DNA from: an uncultured Oscillospiraceae bacterium
GTDB lineage: Bacteria; Bacillota; Clostridia; Oscillospirales; Acutalibacteraceae
Assembly: GCA_958366985.1 (NCBI GenBank)
Contig: CATXDC010000015.1
Span: 10,273-74,272 of the forward strand
DNA: 64,000 bases
Reading direction: 5' to 3'
This document shows, piece by piece, positions 15,410-23,612 of the stretch. Under the pieces are notes generated by a model. The model searched no databases and had not been told where the DNA came from. It saw only the letters and a program-made list of their open reading frames with translations. Numbering within the stretch: position 1 is the stretch's first letter; each line of letters starts with the position of its first letter. The position numbers were made by a program, and so were the translations under genes.

Positions 15410-15669
15410 TAAAAAAACAAATCCCGAACAGTGGTGAGCTGTCGGGATTTGTTATAGCTTGATGCATTAGATAACAATCAGAACTATCAAAGTGAAGCTA
15501 ATAGAGAGATGATTTAAATGTATATTCGACTGTTCCGCCGCTCCGCAGTATATCCCCTCCAAGAGCATCTCTTAAAACAAAGTGGTGAGCTGAGTTTCAG
15601 AGCCGGAGATCTTATCACTAACGCAGTCAAGAAAGGGTATAAAACATATACCTGAAAAGTATTTACCGC
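15410..15669 (-). ncRNA. Candidate structured small RNA (about 260 nt)
   Basis: On the minus strand a -35 TTGCAA (15698-15703) and -10 TATTAT (15676-15681), 16 bases apart, point into a 260-base stretch with no open frame. It ends in a perfect 12-bp terminator stem (15416-15427 with 15442-15453) followed by seven Ts. The segment is less AT-rich than its surroundings and can form several small hairpins plus a GACTG/CAGTC closing stem around its first half. The 12-mer CAGCTCACCACT occurs twice, once in the terminator loop (15430-15441) and once internally (15581-15592). I could not match it to 6S, tmRNA, SRP or RNase P RNA. Confidence 0.5.
15411..15453 (-). terminator. Terminator of the candidate small RNA
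   Basis: Perfect 12-bp stem with a 14-base loop, followed on the minus strand by TTTTTTT. One of the strongest terminators in the window. Confidence 0.8.
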
Positions 15670-15744
15670 ATTGAAATAATATCATATTTACAATCATTTG
15701 CAAGTTTCACATGATAAAAGACGTATTTTACAAGATATAATGCT

Positions 15745-15773
15745 TTGATTTATATTTCCATTTGATATAATAT
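15745..15773 (+). promoter_or_regulatory. Putative promoter of the LytTR/sensor kinase operon
   Basis: TTGATT at 15745-15750 and TAATAT at 15768-15773, 17 bases apart, about 30 bases before the response regulator start. Confidence 0.5.
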
Positions 15774-15804
15774 AATAAATACAGTAAAAAGAAGGTGAAT
15801 ATAA

Positions 15805-16515
15805 ATGATTAATATCATAATTTGCGATGACGATATATCTTTCAGCGAAATTGTAGAATACAAAATTAAAAGCTGTATTCAGAATTTTGATTTTGAATTT
15901 AACATAACAAAAACAGACAGCCTTGACGAACTGGATAAACTTATACACGAAGATGCCGCAGATATCGCCTTTGTTGACATAATGGTCAACGGAACGAACT
16001 CAATTGACTGGTCAATTGAACATCTGCAAAATAAAAACACACAGCTTATATTTATGACAGGGTTTCCCACAGAAGCTTACAATATATCTGAAACAAAACA
16101 CTGCTATTACATTATAAAACCCAGAATGACTCCCGAACAGCTTACTAAGGCAATCAAAAAAGCTGTTCAGAACCTTTCACAGAAAAATCCAAATCTCACC
16201 GTTATAAAGTCGGGCAGCAAAAATTATACAGTTAATTTTCAGGATATTCTCTTTGTGGAAACCTTTGCCAACAACATAACAATACATATTAAAAATCAAG
16301 ACAGCATTACCATATACGCCACCCTCAAAAGCTTTCTTCAAACTCTTCCCCCATGTTTCCTGCGCTGCCACAAATGCTATGCAATAAACATGAATCACAT
16401 AACTTCTTACGAACCTCACCAGTTTGTTCTTTTTTCCGGTGACAAAATACCCATACCTCCCAAAAAATATAACAGTGTTATTGAATCCTATAAAAAATAT
16501 CTGTCATACATCTAA
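15805..16515 (+). CDS. LytTR-family response regulator (AgrA/ComE type)
   Basis: 236 residues. The receiver domain (about 1-120) has the acidic pair in IIICDDD, the phospho-acceptor Asp in IAFVDIMV near residue 57, and the conserved Lys in YYIIKP. A LytTR DNA-binding domain follows (about 135-235), with ILFVETFANNITIH and FLRCHKCYAINMNHI. It should bind direct repeats upstream of target genes when phosphorylated by one or both of the next two kinases. The AGAAGGTGAAT ribosome site is good. First gene of a three-gene operon, 13 bases before kinase 1. Confidence 0.93.
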   Translation: MINIIICDDDISFSEIVEYKIKSCIQNFDFEFNITKTDSLDELDKLIHEDAADIAFVDIMVNGTNSIDWSIEHLQNKNTQLIFMTGFPTEAYNISETKHCYYIIKPRMTPEQLTKAIKKAVQNLSQKNPNLTVIKSGSKNYTVNFQDILFVETFANNITIHIKNQDSITIYATLKSFLQTLPPCFLRCHKCYAINMNHITSYEPHQFVLFSGDKIPIPPKKYNSVIESYKKYLSYI

Positions 16516-16528
16516 AGGAGAGCACATC

Positions 16529-17878
16529 ATGGAAACAGTTAATCTTACAGACTTCTTTTCGTGGACTGCCCTGCTTCACACCATAAGAGCGATAGTCACC
16601 TTTAATATCACAAACGCTACCCTTAAAAGCAAATACAATCCATATATTACCTTTTTTATAATGACGGGAACTTGTGTTTCTTACTCTGCGCTGTTTGTTG
16701 GAATATCCACTGCACAAAATGAAGTGCTTGTAATGACTTTCTATTATGTAGTTGCATTTATTGCAATTTGCTTTTTATATAACGGAACAATTTTTGCAAA
16801 ATTATTTACCACTATATTCAGTCTTTCTGCATACTTAATTTCAAGTTTTTGCGCCACTGTTCTTTTAAAATTGTTTTTTAACTTTGGAATCAGCAATGGT
16901 GTTTTAACTACAATGCCTTTTCCTGAATACCTATGCACTTGCCTCTTTGTTTTCTCCTTTTCATTTTTGTTTGTGGCAATTATAAATTTCGTAAAATCCA
17001 AAACAAATTCATCGCTTAAATACAAGGCAAAGTATAGCTTTTATTATCTTTTTCCTCTTACGCATATTTTCTCATCAGTACTTATATATCAGGCAATAAA
17101 AATTGCCACCCCTGAAGGCTTTTCGCAAATGGCAAAAAAAGACCCCTTTCTTGAAAACGGAATCGTGTTGCTGATTTCCATCTGTCTGATATTTGATTTA
17201 TTCATAATTTTCATAGTTGACAGGCAATCGAAAACAGAAGAGAAAAACATACAAAATGAAAAAGAGCTTCTTAAAAGTGAGCTGGACTATAATCAAATGC
17301 AGCTTCTAAAAAAGGAAAAAAGCGAGTTCAGCAAAGTAAAACACGATCTTATTAATCTTCTCACCACTGCAACGGGATTTATTGAAATGGGAAAAACTGA
17401 AAAAGCTCTTGAAATAATCAGAAAAACAAGCAGCAGTTTCAGTGAAATTTCAGGCGTACCGCTATGTGCAAATGAAACGCTCAATACCATTCTTTACATA
17501 AAACAGCAAAAGGCTGAAGAAATGGGCGTAACCCTCAAAACAAACGTAAACGAAAACGCATTTTTAAAGCCTGATGACTATGATTTATGCCGCCTGCTTC
17601 ACAATATCATTGACAATTCCATTAATGCAAGCAGTGCTCTTTCAGAAAACAAGGTTTCGGAAATAACCATAGATATAGATGAAGATTTTCTTTCAATTAC
17701 AAGTAAAAATCCTTATCCCGAAACCACAAAACGCACCAAGGAAAGAAACGAAGATCACGGTCACGGAATCAATATAATAAAGGACATTGCGAAAAAATAT
17801 TCCGGCACTTATTCGGCAGAAAAAAGCGACGGAATGTATATTACCGTTACAAAACTAAGAAATATTTCAAAAAGCTGA
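16529..17878 (+). CDS. Membrane sensor histidine kinase, AgrC/ComD-like (copy 1)
   Basis: 449 residues. About six membrane spans occupy residues 1-235. A coiled linker (DRQSKTEEKNIQNEKELL) then leads to the phospho-acceptor helix with KVKHDLINLL (His near 298), as in GHKL-type kinases that use a short H-D-x-x-N box. The ATPase lid follows with N-box HNIIDNSINAS and G-box HGHGINIIKDI. The start at 16529 is set by AAAGGAGAGCACATC; an upstream in-frame codon overlaps the regulator gene and is rejected. It is tandem with a 449-residue paralogue whose cytoplasmic half is nearly identical. No AgrB/AgrD-like peptide gene lies nearby. Confidence 0.93.
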   Translation: METVNLTDFFSWTALLHTIRAIVTFNITNATLKSKYNPYITFFIMTGTCVSYSALFVGISTAQNEVLVMTFYYVVAFIAICFLYNGTIFAKLFTTIFSLSAYLISSFCATVLLKLFFNFGISNGVLTTMPFPEYLCTCLFVFSFSFLFVAIINFVKSKTNSSLKYKAKYSFYYLFPLTHIFSSVLIYQAIKIATPEGFSQMAKKDPFLENGIVLLISICLIFDLFIIFIVDRQSKTEEKNIQNEKELLKSELDYNQMQLLKKEKSEFSKVKHDLINLLTTATGFIEMGKTEKALEIIRKTSSSFSEISGVPLCANETLNTILYIKQQKAEEMGVTLKTNVNENAFLKPDDYDLCRLLHNIIDNSINASSALSENKVSEITIDIDEDFLSITSKNPYPETTKRTKERNEDHGHGINIIKDIAKKYSGTYSAEKSDGMYITVTKLRNISKS

Positions 17879-17924
17879 ATGCAATATAGTTTTACAAACA
17901 TCTAATACAAAAGGAGACGGATAC

Positions 17925-19274
17925 ATGGAAATTGTTGACATGACAAATTTCTTTTCATGGGCTTTTATTATTCATCTGGTAAGACCCCTTGTCACTTTTA
18001 ATATATCAAACACTATTCTTAAAAAGAAACACAAATCATATGTAATATTTTTTACTATGGTTGTCCTTTCACTTGTTTATTCGTTCTTAGGTCTTCAAAT
18101 AGCCACAAGTGAAAACGAAATACTATTTATGATATGTTATTATGCTTATACCTTTGTTATACTTTGCTTTTTATATGAAGGAACTGTTTTTACAAAGCTG
18201 TTTACTACTATATTCAGTCTTGTAGCATACCTGATAGCATCATATTTTTCAAGTTTAATTATGAAATACACTATGAATTCGGATATGAGTGTAGGAATAA
18301 AACTAACTATGACAAGAAACGAATTACTCACTGTAAGTCTTTGCATCCTGTCATTTTCATTCGTATTCGTTGCAATCATAAACTTAATAAAAGCAAAAAC
18401 AAGTCCGTCTCTTAAATACAAAACCAAGTATAGTTTTTATTATATGTTTCCTATTACACATATTTTCTCCGCAGAACTTATATATCAGGCAATAAAAATT
18501 GCCACTCCTGAAGGCTTTTCACAGATGGCTAAGAAAGACCCTTTTCTGGAAAGTGGAATCACCATTTTAGTTATTGTATGTTTAATTTTTGATGTATGCA
18601 TAATTTTCATAGTTGACAGACAATCAAAGACAGAAGAGAAAAACATACAAAATGAAAAAGAGCTTCTTAAAAGTGAGCTCGACTATAATCAAATGCAGCT
18701 TCTAAAAAAGGAAAAAAGTGAATTCAGCAAAGTAAAACATGACCTTATTAATCTTCTCACCACAGCAACGGGATTTATTGAAATTGGAAAAACTGAAAAG
18801 GCTCTTGAAATAATCAAAAAGACAAGCAGCAGTTTCAGTGAAATTTCAGGCGTACCATTATGTGCAAATGAGACTCTCAATACCATTCTTTACATAAAAC
18901 AGCAAAAGGCTGAGGAAATGGGCGTAATCCTTAAAACAAACGTAAACGAAAACGCATTTTTAAAGCCTGATGACTATGATTTATGCCGCCTGCTTCACAA
19001 TATCATTGACAATTCCATTAATGCAAGCAGTGCTCTTTCAGAAAACAAGGTTTCGGAAATAACCATAGATATAGATGAAGATTTTCTTTCAATTACAAGT
19101 AAAAATCCTTATCCCGAAACCACAAAACGCACCAAGGAAAGAAACGAAGATCACGGTCACGGAATCAATATAATAAAGGACATTGCGAAAAAATATTCCG
19201 GCACTTATTCGGCAGAAAAAAGCGGCGGAATGTATATAACTGTTACAAATCTAAGGAATATCTCAAAAAGCTGA
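17925..19274 (+). CDS. Membrane sensor histidine kinase, AgrC/ComD-like (copy 2)
   Basis: 449 residues, the same length as copy 1. From about residue 235 to the end the two proteins differ at only a handful of sites (for example Ile/Met, Lys/Arg, Ile/Thr), and long DNA stretches are identical. The first 220 residues, the membrane sensor, are clearly diverged. Key boxes are intact: KVKHDLINLL, HNIIDNSINAS, HGHGINIIKDI. It starts at an ATG after AAAGGAGACGG, 46 bases past copy 1. This pattern suggests gene conversion or selection for one output with two inputs. It would share the LytTR regulator. Confidence 0.93.
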   Translation: MEIVDMTNFFSWAFIIHLVRPLVTFNISNTILKKKHKSYVIFFTMVVLSLVYSFLGLQIATSENEILFMICYYAYTFVILCFLYEGTVFTKLFTTIFSLVAYLIASYFSSLIMKYTMNSDMSVGIKLTMTRNELLTVSLCILSFSFVFVAIINLIKAKTSPSLKYKTKYSFYYMFPITHIFSAELIYQAIKIATPEGFSQMAKKDPFLESGITILVIVCLIFDVCIIFIVDRQSKTEEKNIQNEKELLKSELDYNQMQLLKKEKSEFSKVKHDLINLLTTATGFIEIGKTEKALEIIKKTSSSFSEISGVPLCANETLNTILYIKQQKAEEMGVILKTNVNENAFLKPDDYDLCRLLHNIIDNSINASSALSENKVSEITIDIDEDFLSITSKNPYPETTKRTKERNEDHGHGINIIKDIAKKYSGTYSAEKSGGMYITVTNLRNISKS

Positions 19275-19278
19275 ACAC

Positions 19279-19318
19279 AAAAAATCCTCTTTTCTGTTAT
19301 GAAAAGAGGATTTTTTAA
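19279..19318. terminator. Rho-independent terminator after kinase 2
   Basis: Perfect 16-bp stem (19279-19294 with 19301-19316) with a 6-base loop and A/T-run flanks. It serves both the kinase operon and the convergent tungsten-cofactor operon. Confidence 0.85.
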
Positions 19319-19339
19319 AGCAATATTTAAATTTAAAAT

Positions 19340-20272
19340 TCACTTTTTATTTTGGCTTCCGCACTCGTAAGCGGCTCCTCTTAAAACCTGACATCCGTGG
19401 GAAAGAGCAGGCATAATTACCTCAAGACATTCGCAGGCAGCTTTCGGGCTTCCCGGAAGATTTACAATAAGGGTCTGCTTTCTTATTCCTGCCCTTGCTC
19501 GTGACAGCATTGCATGAGGCGTAATTTTAAGGCTGTAAGCTCTCATAGCCTCAGCTATTCCCGGAGCTTCACGGTCAATTATATCAAGGGTTGCTTCCGG
19601 GGTAACGTCACGGGGTGAAAATCCAGTACCGCCGCAGGTAAAGATAAAATCCGCAGCGTAGTTATCGGCAACATCCGCCATACAGTCGGCAATGGCTCTT
19701 CTTTCATCGGGCAGAATCTGACAATCGGTAATTTCGCAGCTGTCACCCACAAACTCCCTTACCGCCTTTTCGCATCCATCTTTCCTTATGCCCGCACTTG
19801 CCTTATCACTGGCAACAAGGAGAAACACTCTCGGCAAAGCGTCGGCACGCCAGATTGACTGTCCAGGCTTTAAAGTGCCGCCTCGCAGAATTTTGCAGAA
19901 AATTCCCTCTTTGGGCATTACGCATTTTCCCACCTTCTGCTTTATGGCGCAGTCGCTGTGACACTCTTTGCCTATCTGCGTAACCTCCAAAAGGCATGGT
20001 CCTGCGCAAAGCTTTGTACCTACGGGAAGAGTGTGAAGAGAAAGTCCACGTGTAGTGAGATTTTCGGCAAAAACTCCGTTTTCCAAGGTCATGCCGCTTT
20101 CCTTTTCCATTTTTTCTATGCTCTCCCTTGCAAGGAGACTCAGCTGACGGTGACTACCGTCTCCATGGGCGTCACCCTCAAGCCCCTTTGCGGCAATAAG
20201 TCTGCCATCCCTTTGAGGAAGCTTTACAGTCCCTTTTTTATCACTGCTGTTTATGGAAACAATTACTGCCAT
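19340..20272 (-). CDS. MOSC domain fused to MogA/MoaB-type molybdopterin adenylyltransferase
   Basis: 310 residues in two parts. Residues 1-145 are a MOSC domain (GLEGDAHGDGSHRQLSLL, ECHSDCAIKQKVG with conserved Cys), a sulfur-carrier fold found in molybdenum-cofactor sulfurases. Residues 150-310 are MogA/MoaB-like: VASDKASAG, FTCGGTGFSPRDVTPEA and NLPGSPKAA. The second half adenylylates molybdopterin before metal insertion by MoeA. This fusion occurs in Clostridia cofactor operons. It is the last gene of the operon, 4 bases after moaA. The MOSC role in a tungsten-enzyme setting is not clear. Confidence 0.9.
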   Translation of the reverse strand: MAVIVSINSSDKKGTVKLPQRDGRLIAAKGLEGDAHGDGSHRQLSLLARESIEKMEKESGMTLENGVFAENLTTRGLSLHTLPVGTKLCAGPCLLEVTQIGKECHSDCAIKQKVGKCVMPKEGIFCKILRGGTLKPGQSIWRADALPRVFLLVASDKASAGIRKDGCEKAVREFVGDSCEITDCQILPDERRAIADCMADVADNYAADFIFTCGGTGFSPRDVTPEATLDIIDREAPGIAEAMRAYSLKITPHAMLSRARAGIRKQTLIVNLPGSPKAACECLEVIMPALSHGCQVLRGAAYECGSQNKK

Positions 20273-20276
20273 AAAA

Positions 20277-21212
20277 TCATCCTCCGATTCTGCTCATATC
20301 TCGAAGAGGCTTTTCACAGTCCCTCATTGTATATCCCATGGGCTTATTAAAAACCGCTTTTTCTATTCTTTCTGAAAGTATTTTATCATCCCCGCCTAAA
20401 AATTCACTGAGGGGAATTTCATCATCACAGCCTAAACAAGGCTTGAGTGTTCCGTCGGAAAGAATACGTATCCTGTTGCAGCTGCCGCAGAAAGGCTCGC
20501 TCATAGGGGCGATTATCCCCGCCTTTGTGCTGCCTGAAAAGTAAAACTCTCTTGCAGGTTCACCTGTTTCTTTTCCCGGCATAAGCTCGGGATTTTCTTT
20601 TAGTATCTCTTTCATGGTTATACGCATTTCAGGTTTATCGGAAAGCCTGCCAAGGGGCATAAGCTCAATAAATCTTACAGTTACGCCGTATTCCCGGGAA
20701 AAACGCAGAAAATCCTTTACCTCACAGTCGTTTATCCCTCTGAGAAGCACGGCATTTATTTTTATGGGATTCATTCCCGCTCTTTTGGCTTCTTCAATTG
20801 CCGAAAAAACTTTATTTATGTCTCCCCCTGTCATACTGCGGTAACGGTCAGCATTTAAGGAATCAAGGCTTATATTTATTCTGTGTATCCCCGCCCTGTA
20901 AAGTTCCTTTGCACACTGAGAAAGCTTTTGTCCGTTTGTGGTCATTGTAAGCTCCCTGAGATTTTCGAGCTTACCTATACTTTCGGCAATTTCTATAATA
21001 TCCCTTCGCATAAGGGGCTCTCCGCCTGTAAGACGGATTTTATTAAGTCCCAAATTTACGCACACTCTCGAAAGCTGCAATATTTCTTCGGCTGTAAGCT
21101 CTTTTGAATTCGGACATCCTTCCGAACTTCGGCAGTAATCACAGTGCAGCTGACATTTTTCCGTAACCGAAAGGCGCAGATAATTTATTGTTCTTCCAAA
21201 GCGGTCAATCAT
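20277..21212 (-). CDS. moaA: GTP 3',8-cyclase MoaA
   Basis: 311 residues, radical SAM. The N-terminal [4Fe-4S] motif CQLHCDYC is preceded by NYLRLSVTEK. TGGEPLMRRDI and the MNINSLD-like NISLDSLN are typical of MoaA. The C-terminal second cluster is formed by CGSCNRIRI and a further Cys in LKPCLG. It converts GTP to 3',8-cyclo-GTP, the first step of pterin-cofactor synthesis, together with MoaC. The start at 21212 is preceded by GGAGGAAAAGAAG; an ATG 24 bases further up is in frame but poorly placed. Overlaps moaC by 8 bases. Confidence 0.97.
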   Translation of the reverse strand: MIDRFGRTINYLRLSVTEKCQLHCDYCRSSEGCPNSKELTAEEILQLSRVCVNLGLNKIRLTGGEPLMRRDIIEIAESIGKLENLRELTMTTNGQKLSQCAKELYRAGIHRINISLDSLNADRYRSMTGGDINKVFSAIEEAKRAGMNPIKINAVLLRGINDCEVKDFLRFSREYGVTVRFIELMPLGRLSDKPEMRITMKEILKENPELMPGKETGEPAREFYFSGSTKAGIIAPMSEPFCGSCNRIRILSDGTLKPCLGCDDEIPLSEFLGGDDKILSERIEKAVFNKPMGYTMRDCEKPLRDMSRIGG

Positions 21213-21693
21213 TCTTCTTTTCCTCCGGCCGAACATAGAGTCCCGACCGTCCCCCTGATTTCATCATAAGATAAATTTCGCCTATCTCCATGGCTCTGTC
21301 GGCGGCTTTGCACATATCGTAAATCGTAAGAGCTGCTGCCGAAACAGCGGTAAGTGCTTCCATTTCGACTCCTGTTTTAAAGTCGCACTTTGCCGCTGCG
21401 ATTATTTCAACTGCATCGGGCTCTGCAAAATTAAAATCTATTTCCACAGAACTTAAAGGAACAGTATGACAAAGGGGGATAAGCTCCCCTGTGCGCTTTG
21501 CCGCCATTATTCCCGCAATCCGTGCAGCTGAAAGCACATCGCCTTTTTTAACGAGATTTTCTTTAATAAGGCGCAGGGTTTCAGGTTTCATGCGTACAAG
21601 TCCGTGGGCTTTCGCCTCACGCCTTGTCACCTCTTTTTCCCCTACATCCACCATATGTACCTGTCCGTTTTCGTTTATATGGGTCAGTTCCAT
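21205..21693 (-). CDS. moaC: Cyclic pyranopterin monophosphate synthase MoaC
   Basis: 162 residues, normal length. Clear motifs: HINENGQVHMVDVGEKEVTR at the N-terminus, MAAKRTGELIPLCHTVPL in the middle, and MEALTAVSAAALTIYDM near the end, all active-site blocks of MoaC. It turns 3',8-cyclo-GTP into cPMP. It overlaps the upstream MoeA-fusion gene by 10 bases and the downstream moaA by 8, so translation is coupled. Confidence 0.97.
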   Translation of the reverse strand: MELTHINENGQVHMVDVGEKEVTRREAKAHGLVRMKPETLRLIKENLVKKGDVLSAARIAGIMAAKRTGELIPLCHTVPLSSVEIDFNFAEPDAVEIIAAAKCDFKTGVEMEALTAVSAAALTIYDMCKAADRAMEIGEIYLMMKSGGRSGLYVRPEEKKND

Positions 21694-23588
21694 TTGAGCA
21701 CCTCCCCGGCTTTTTCAGCAGTATATCCGCCCAGAGCTTCCAGACGCTTTTTGAACTCCTCGCTTCTGAGAATATCAATAAACATCTGCGTCTGGGGAAG
21801 TTCCCATGCGCTTTTAAGCACTGCAAAATCATAGTTTTCCGTACATACCGGTATAAAATCAAGACTATATAGCTTTGCGGCGGAGAAAATTCCAAGTCCC
21901 AAATCTCCCGTTCCTAATGCAATCTGAGCAGCCACGGCTGTATGGGTCATCTCCTCCCTGTTCCAGCCGTTGACACTTTGAGGGGAAATATCGTGTTTTT
22001 TGCACAGATAATCAAAAAGTATTCTCGTGCCGCTTCCGCCCTGTCGGTTAACATAACGGTACCCTTTGAGCACATCTGAAAAATCCTTTATGTTAAGCGG
22101 ATTTCCATGAGCAGTCATAAGACCCTGTATTCTTCCGACTCCTTTTATGAGGATTACCTCATCCTCTCCGAAAAAGCTTTTAAGAGCATTTATATTATAG
22201 GTTCCGTCGTCACTTAGCAGATGTATACCGCCCATATGTGCTTCATGACGTTTCAGGGCAAGAAGTCCTCCTGTGCTTCCCACATGGCTTGAGGCAATTT
22301 TCGCTCCACGGTCAATCCTCTTTGCCATATCGGCTATTTCGTCAATAAGGGGGTCATGGCTTCCTGTTACAACAAGGGTGTTTTTAAGTTCATCCTTTTC
22401 GCACAAAAGCCGCAGGGGAACTTCTTCTCCGCTGTCACAGCCCTCGCTATTCTGGTCTATTTTAATTATTCCGTCGGCCTTTACAAGACTGCTTACAACT
22501 CCCGCTCCCCGTTGAAGTGGTGCTGCGGCAAGTCTGCCCTCAACAAATCCAAGACGTGTTCTCACAAGCTCACTGTATTTAAGAGAGCTTACAACAGGAC
22601 GGCAGAGGGTAGCGGTATCATTAAAATCAAAATTTTTATCCTTTCGTCCGCAAAGCCAGTTTACAGCTGGATAGAAAAACTCCTGAAGGGCAAGCACTGC
22701 CGAAACAGGATAACCCGGCACACCCATAACGGGAACTTTGCCCGCCATGGCAAGAATGACAGGTTTGCCCGGTTTCATGGCAACTCCGTGGCAGAGCACC
22801 TTTCCCACTTCACTTATACATTTTACACTGTAATCGTCACGTCCTGCGCTGCTGCCTGCACTTAAAAGCACTGCATCACAGTCCTTTACCGCATCCTTTA
22901 AGGCAGCGGTAATTTTTTCGGGGACATCGGGCTGAATATCAAATACTTTTGGTATGCATCCCCAGCGTTTTAGCATTGAGGAAAAAATAGTTGTATTAAA
23001 CTCTATAATTTCACCCGCTTTAGGGTTTTCGCAAGGCGACACAAGCTCGTCACCTGTGGGAATAACCGCTACAACAGGCTTTTTTATAACGTCCACTTCC
23101 ATAACTCCACCTGCAAGGAGCGCTCCCTGCGCTTCGGGGGTTATCTCGGTAAAGCTCGGCAAAATCATATCTCCGGCGCACAAATCCTCGCCTATCTGAC
23201 GGATGTGCTGCCAAGGGGAAGCAGGGGCAAAAAGCTTTACGCTTTCCCCCTCCCTTACAATATCCTCTATCATTATAACGGCATCTGCTCCCTCAGGCAG
23301 AGGGTCACCTGTATCAACCCACTGAAAGCTTTCCTTATTCAAAACCACAGGGGTTGTTTCACCTGCTCCGAATGTATCGGATGCTTTCACGGCAATACCG
23401 TCCATAGCGCTGGCGTGATAATGGGGAGCGCAGATTTTCGCATAAACTCCCCTTGAAGTTATACGTGTGTCTGCATCTACGGTTTTTACCTTTTCTTCGC
23501 ACAGACTTGGAACAGCTTCCTTAAGGGCGTTTATAAATAACTCCCTTGCTTTATCCACCGGCATATTGTCAAGATATGAAAACGCCAT
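21684..23588 (-). CDS. MoeA-like molybdenumtransferase fused to a periplasmic-binding-protein-like domain
   Basis: 634 residues. Residues 1-400 follow MoeA: YHASAMDGIAV, DTGDPLPEGADAVIMIE, IPTGDEL, LLSAGSSAGRDDY, GVAMKPGKPVILA and the C-terminal beta domain. Residues about 410-634 match the PBP-like/LysR-substrate-binding-type domain known from such fusions (VTGSHDPLIDEIADM, VNRQGGSGTRILFD, GTGDLGLGIFSAA). That domain resembles molybdate/tungstate-binding proteins and may bind the oxyanion for insertion. It is the second MoeA in the operon, 24 bases after the first. Two MoeA paralogues are common in archaea and Clostridia that use both Mo and W. Confidence 0.93.
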   Translation of the reverse strand: MAFSYLDNMPVDKARELFINALKEAVPSLCEEKVKTVDADTRITSRGVYAKICAPHYHASAMDGIAVKASDTFGAGETTPVVLNKESFQWVDTGDPLPEGADAVIMIEDIVREGESVKLFAPASPWQHIRQIGEDLCAGDMILPSFTEITPEAQGALLAGGVMEVDVIKKPVVAVIPTGDELVSPCENPKAGEIIEFNTTIFSSMLKRWGCIPKVFDIQPDVPEKITAALKDAVKDCDAVLLSAGSSAGRDDYSVKCISEVGKVLCHGVAMKPGKPVILAMAGKVPVMGVPGYPVSAVLALQEFFYPAVNWLCGRKDKNFDFNDTATLCRPVVSSLKYSELVRTRLGFVEGRLAAAPLQRGAGVVSSLVKADGIIKIDQNSEGCDSGEEVPLRLLCEKDELKNTLVVTGSHDPLIDEIADMAKRIDRGAKIASSHVGSTGGLLALKRHEAHMGGIHLLSDDGTYNINALKSFFGEDEVILIKGVGRIQGLMTAHGNPLNIKDFSDVLKGYRYVNRQGGSGTRILFDYLCKKHDISPQSVNGWNREEMTHTAVAAQIALGTGDLGLGIFSAAKLYSLDFIPVCTENYDFAVLKSAWELPQTQMFIDILRSEEFKKRLEALGGYTAEKAGEVLKWN

Positions 23589-23612
23589 ATAATCAAAACC
23601 TTTCCGCCAAAA

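Noticed and set aside
15410..15669. 6S RNA, tmRNA, SRP RNA, RNase P RNA, or a SAM/lysine/TPP riboswitch
   Set aside because: None of the conserved core sequences of these RNAs is recognisable on either strand; left as an unclassified candidate.
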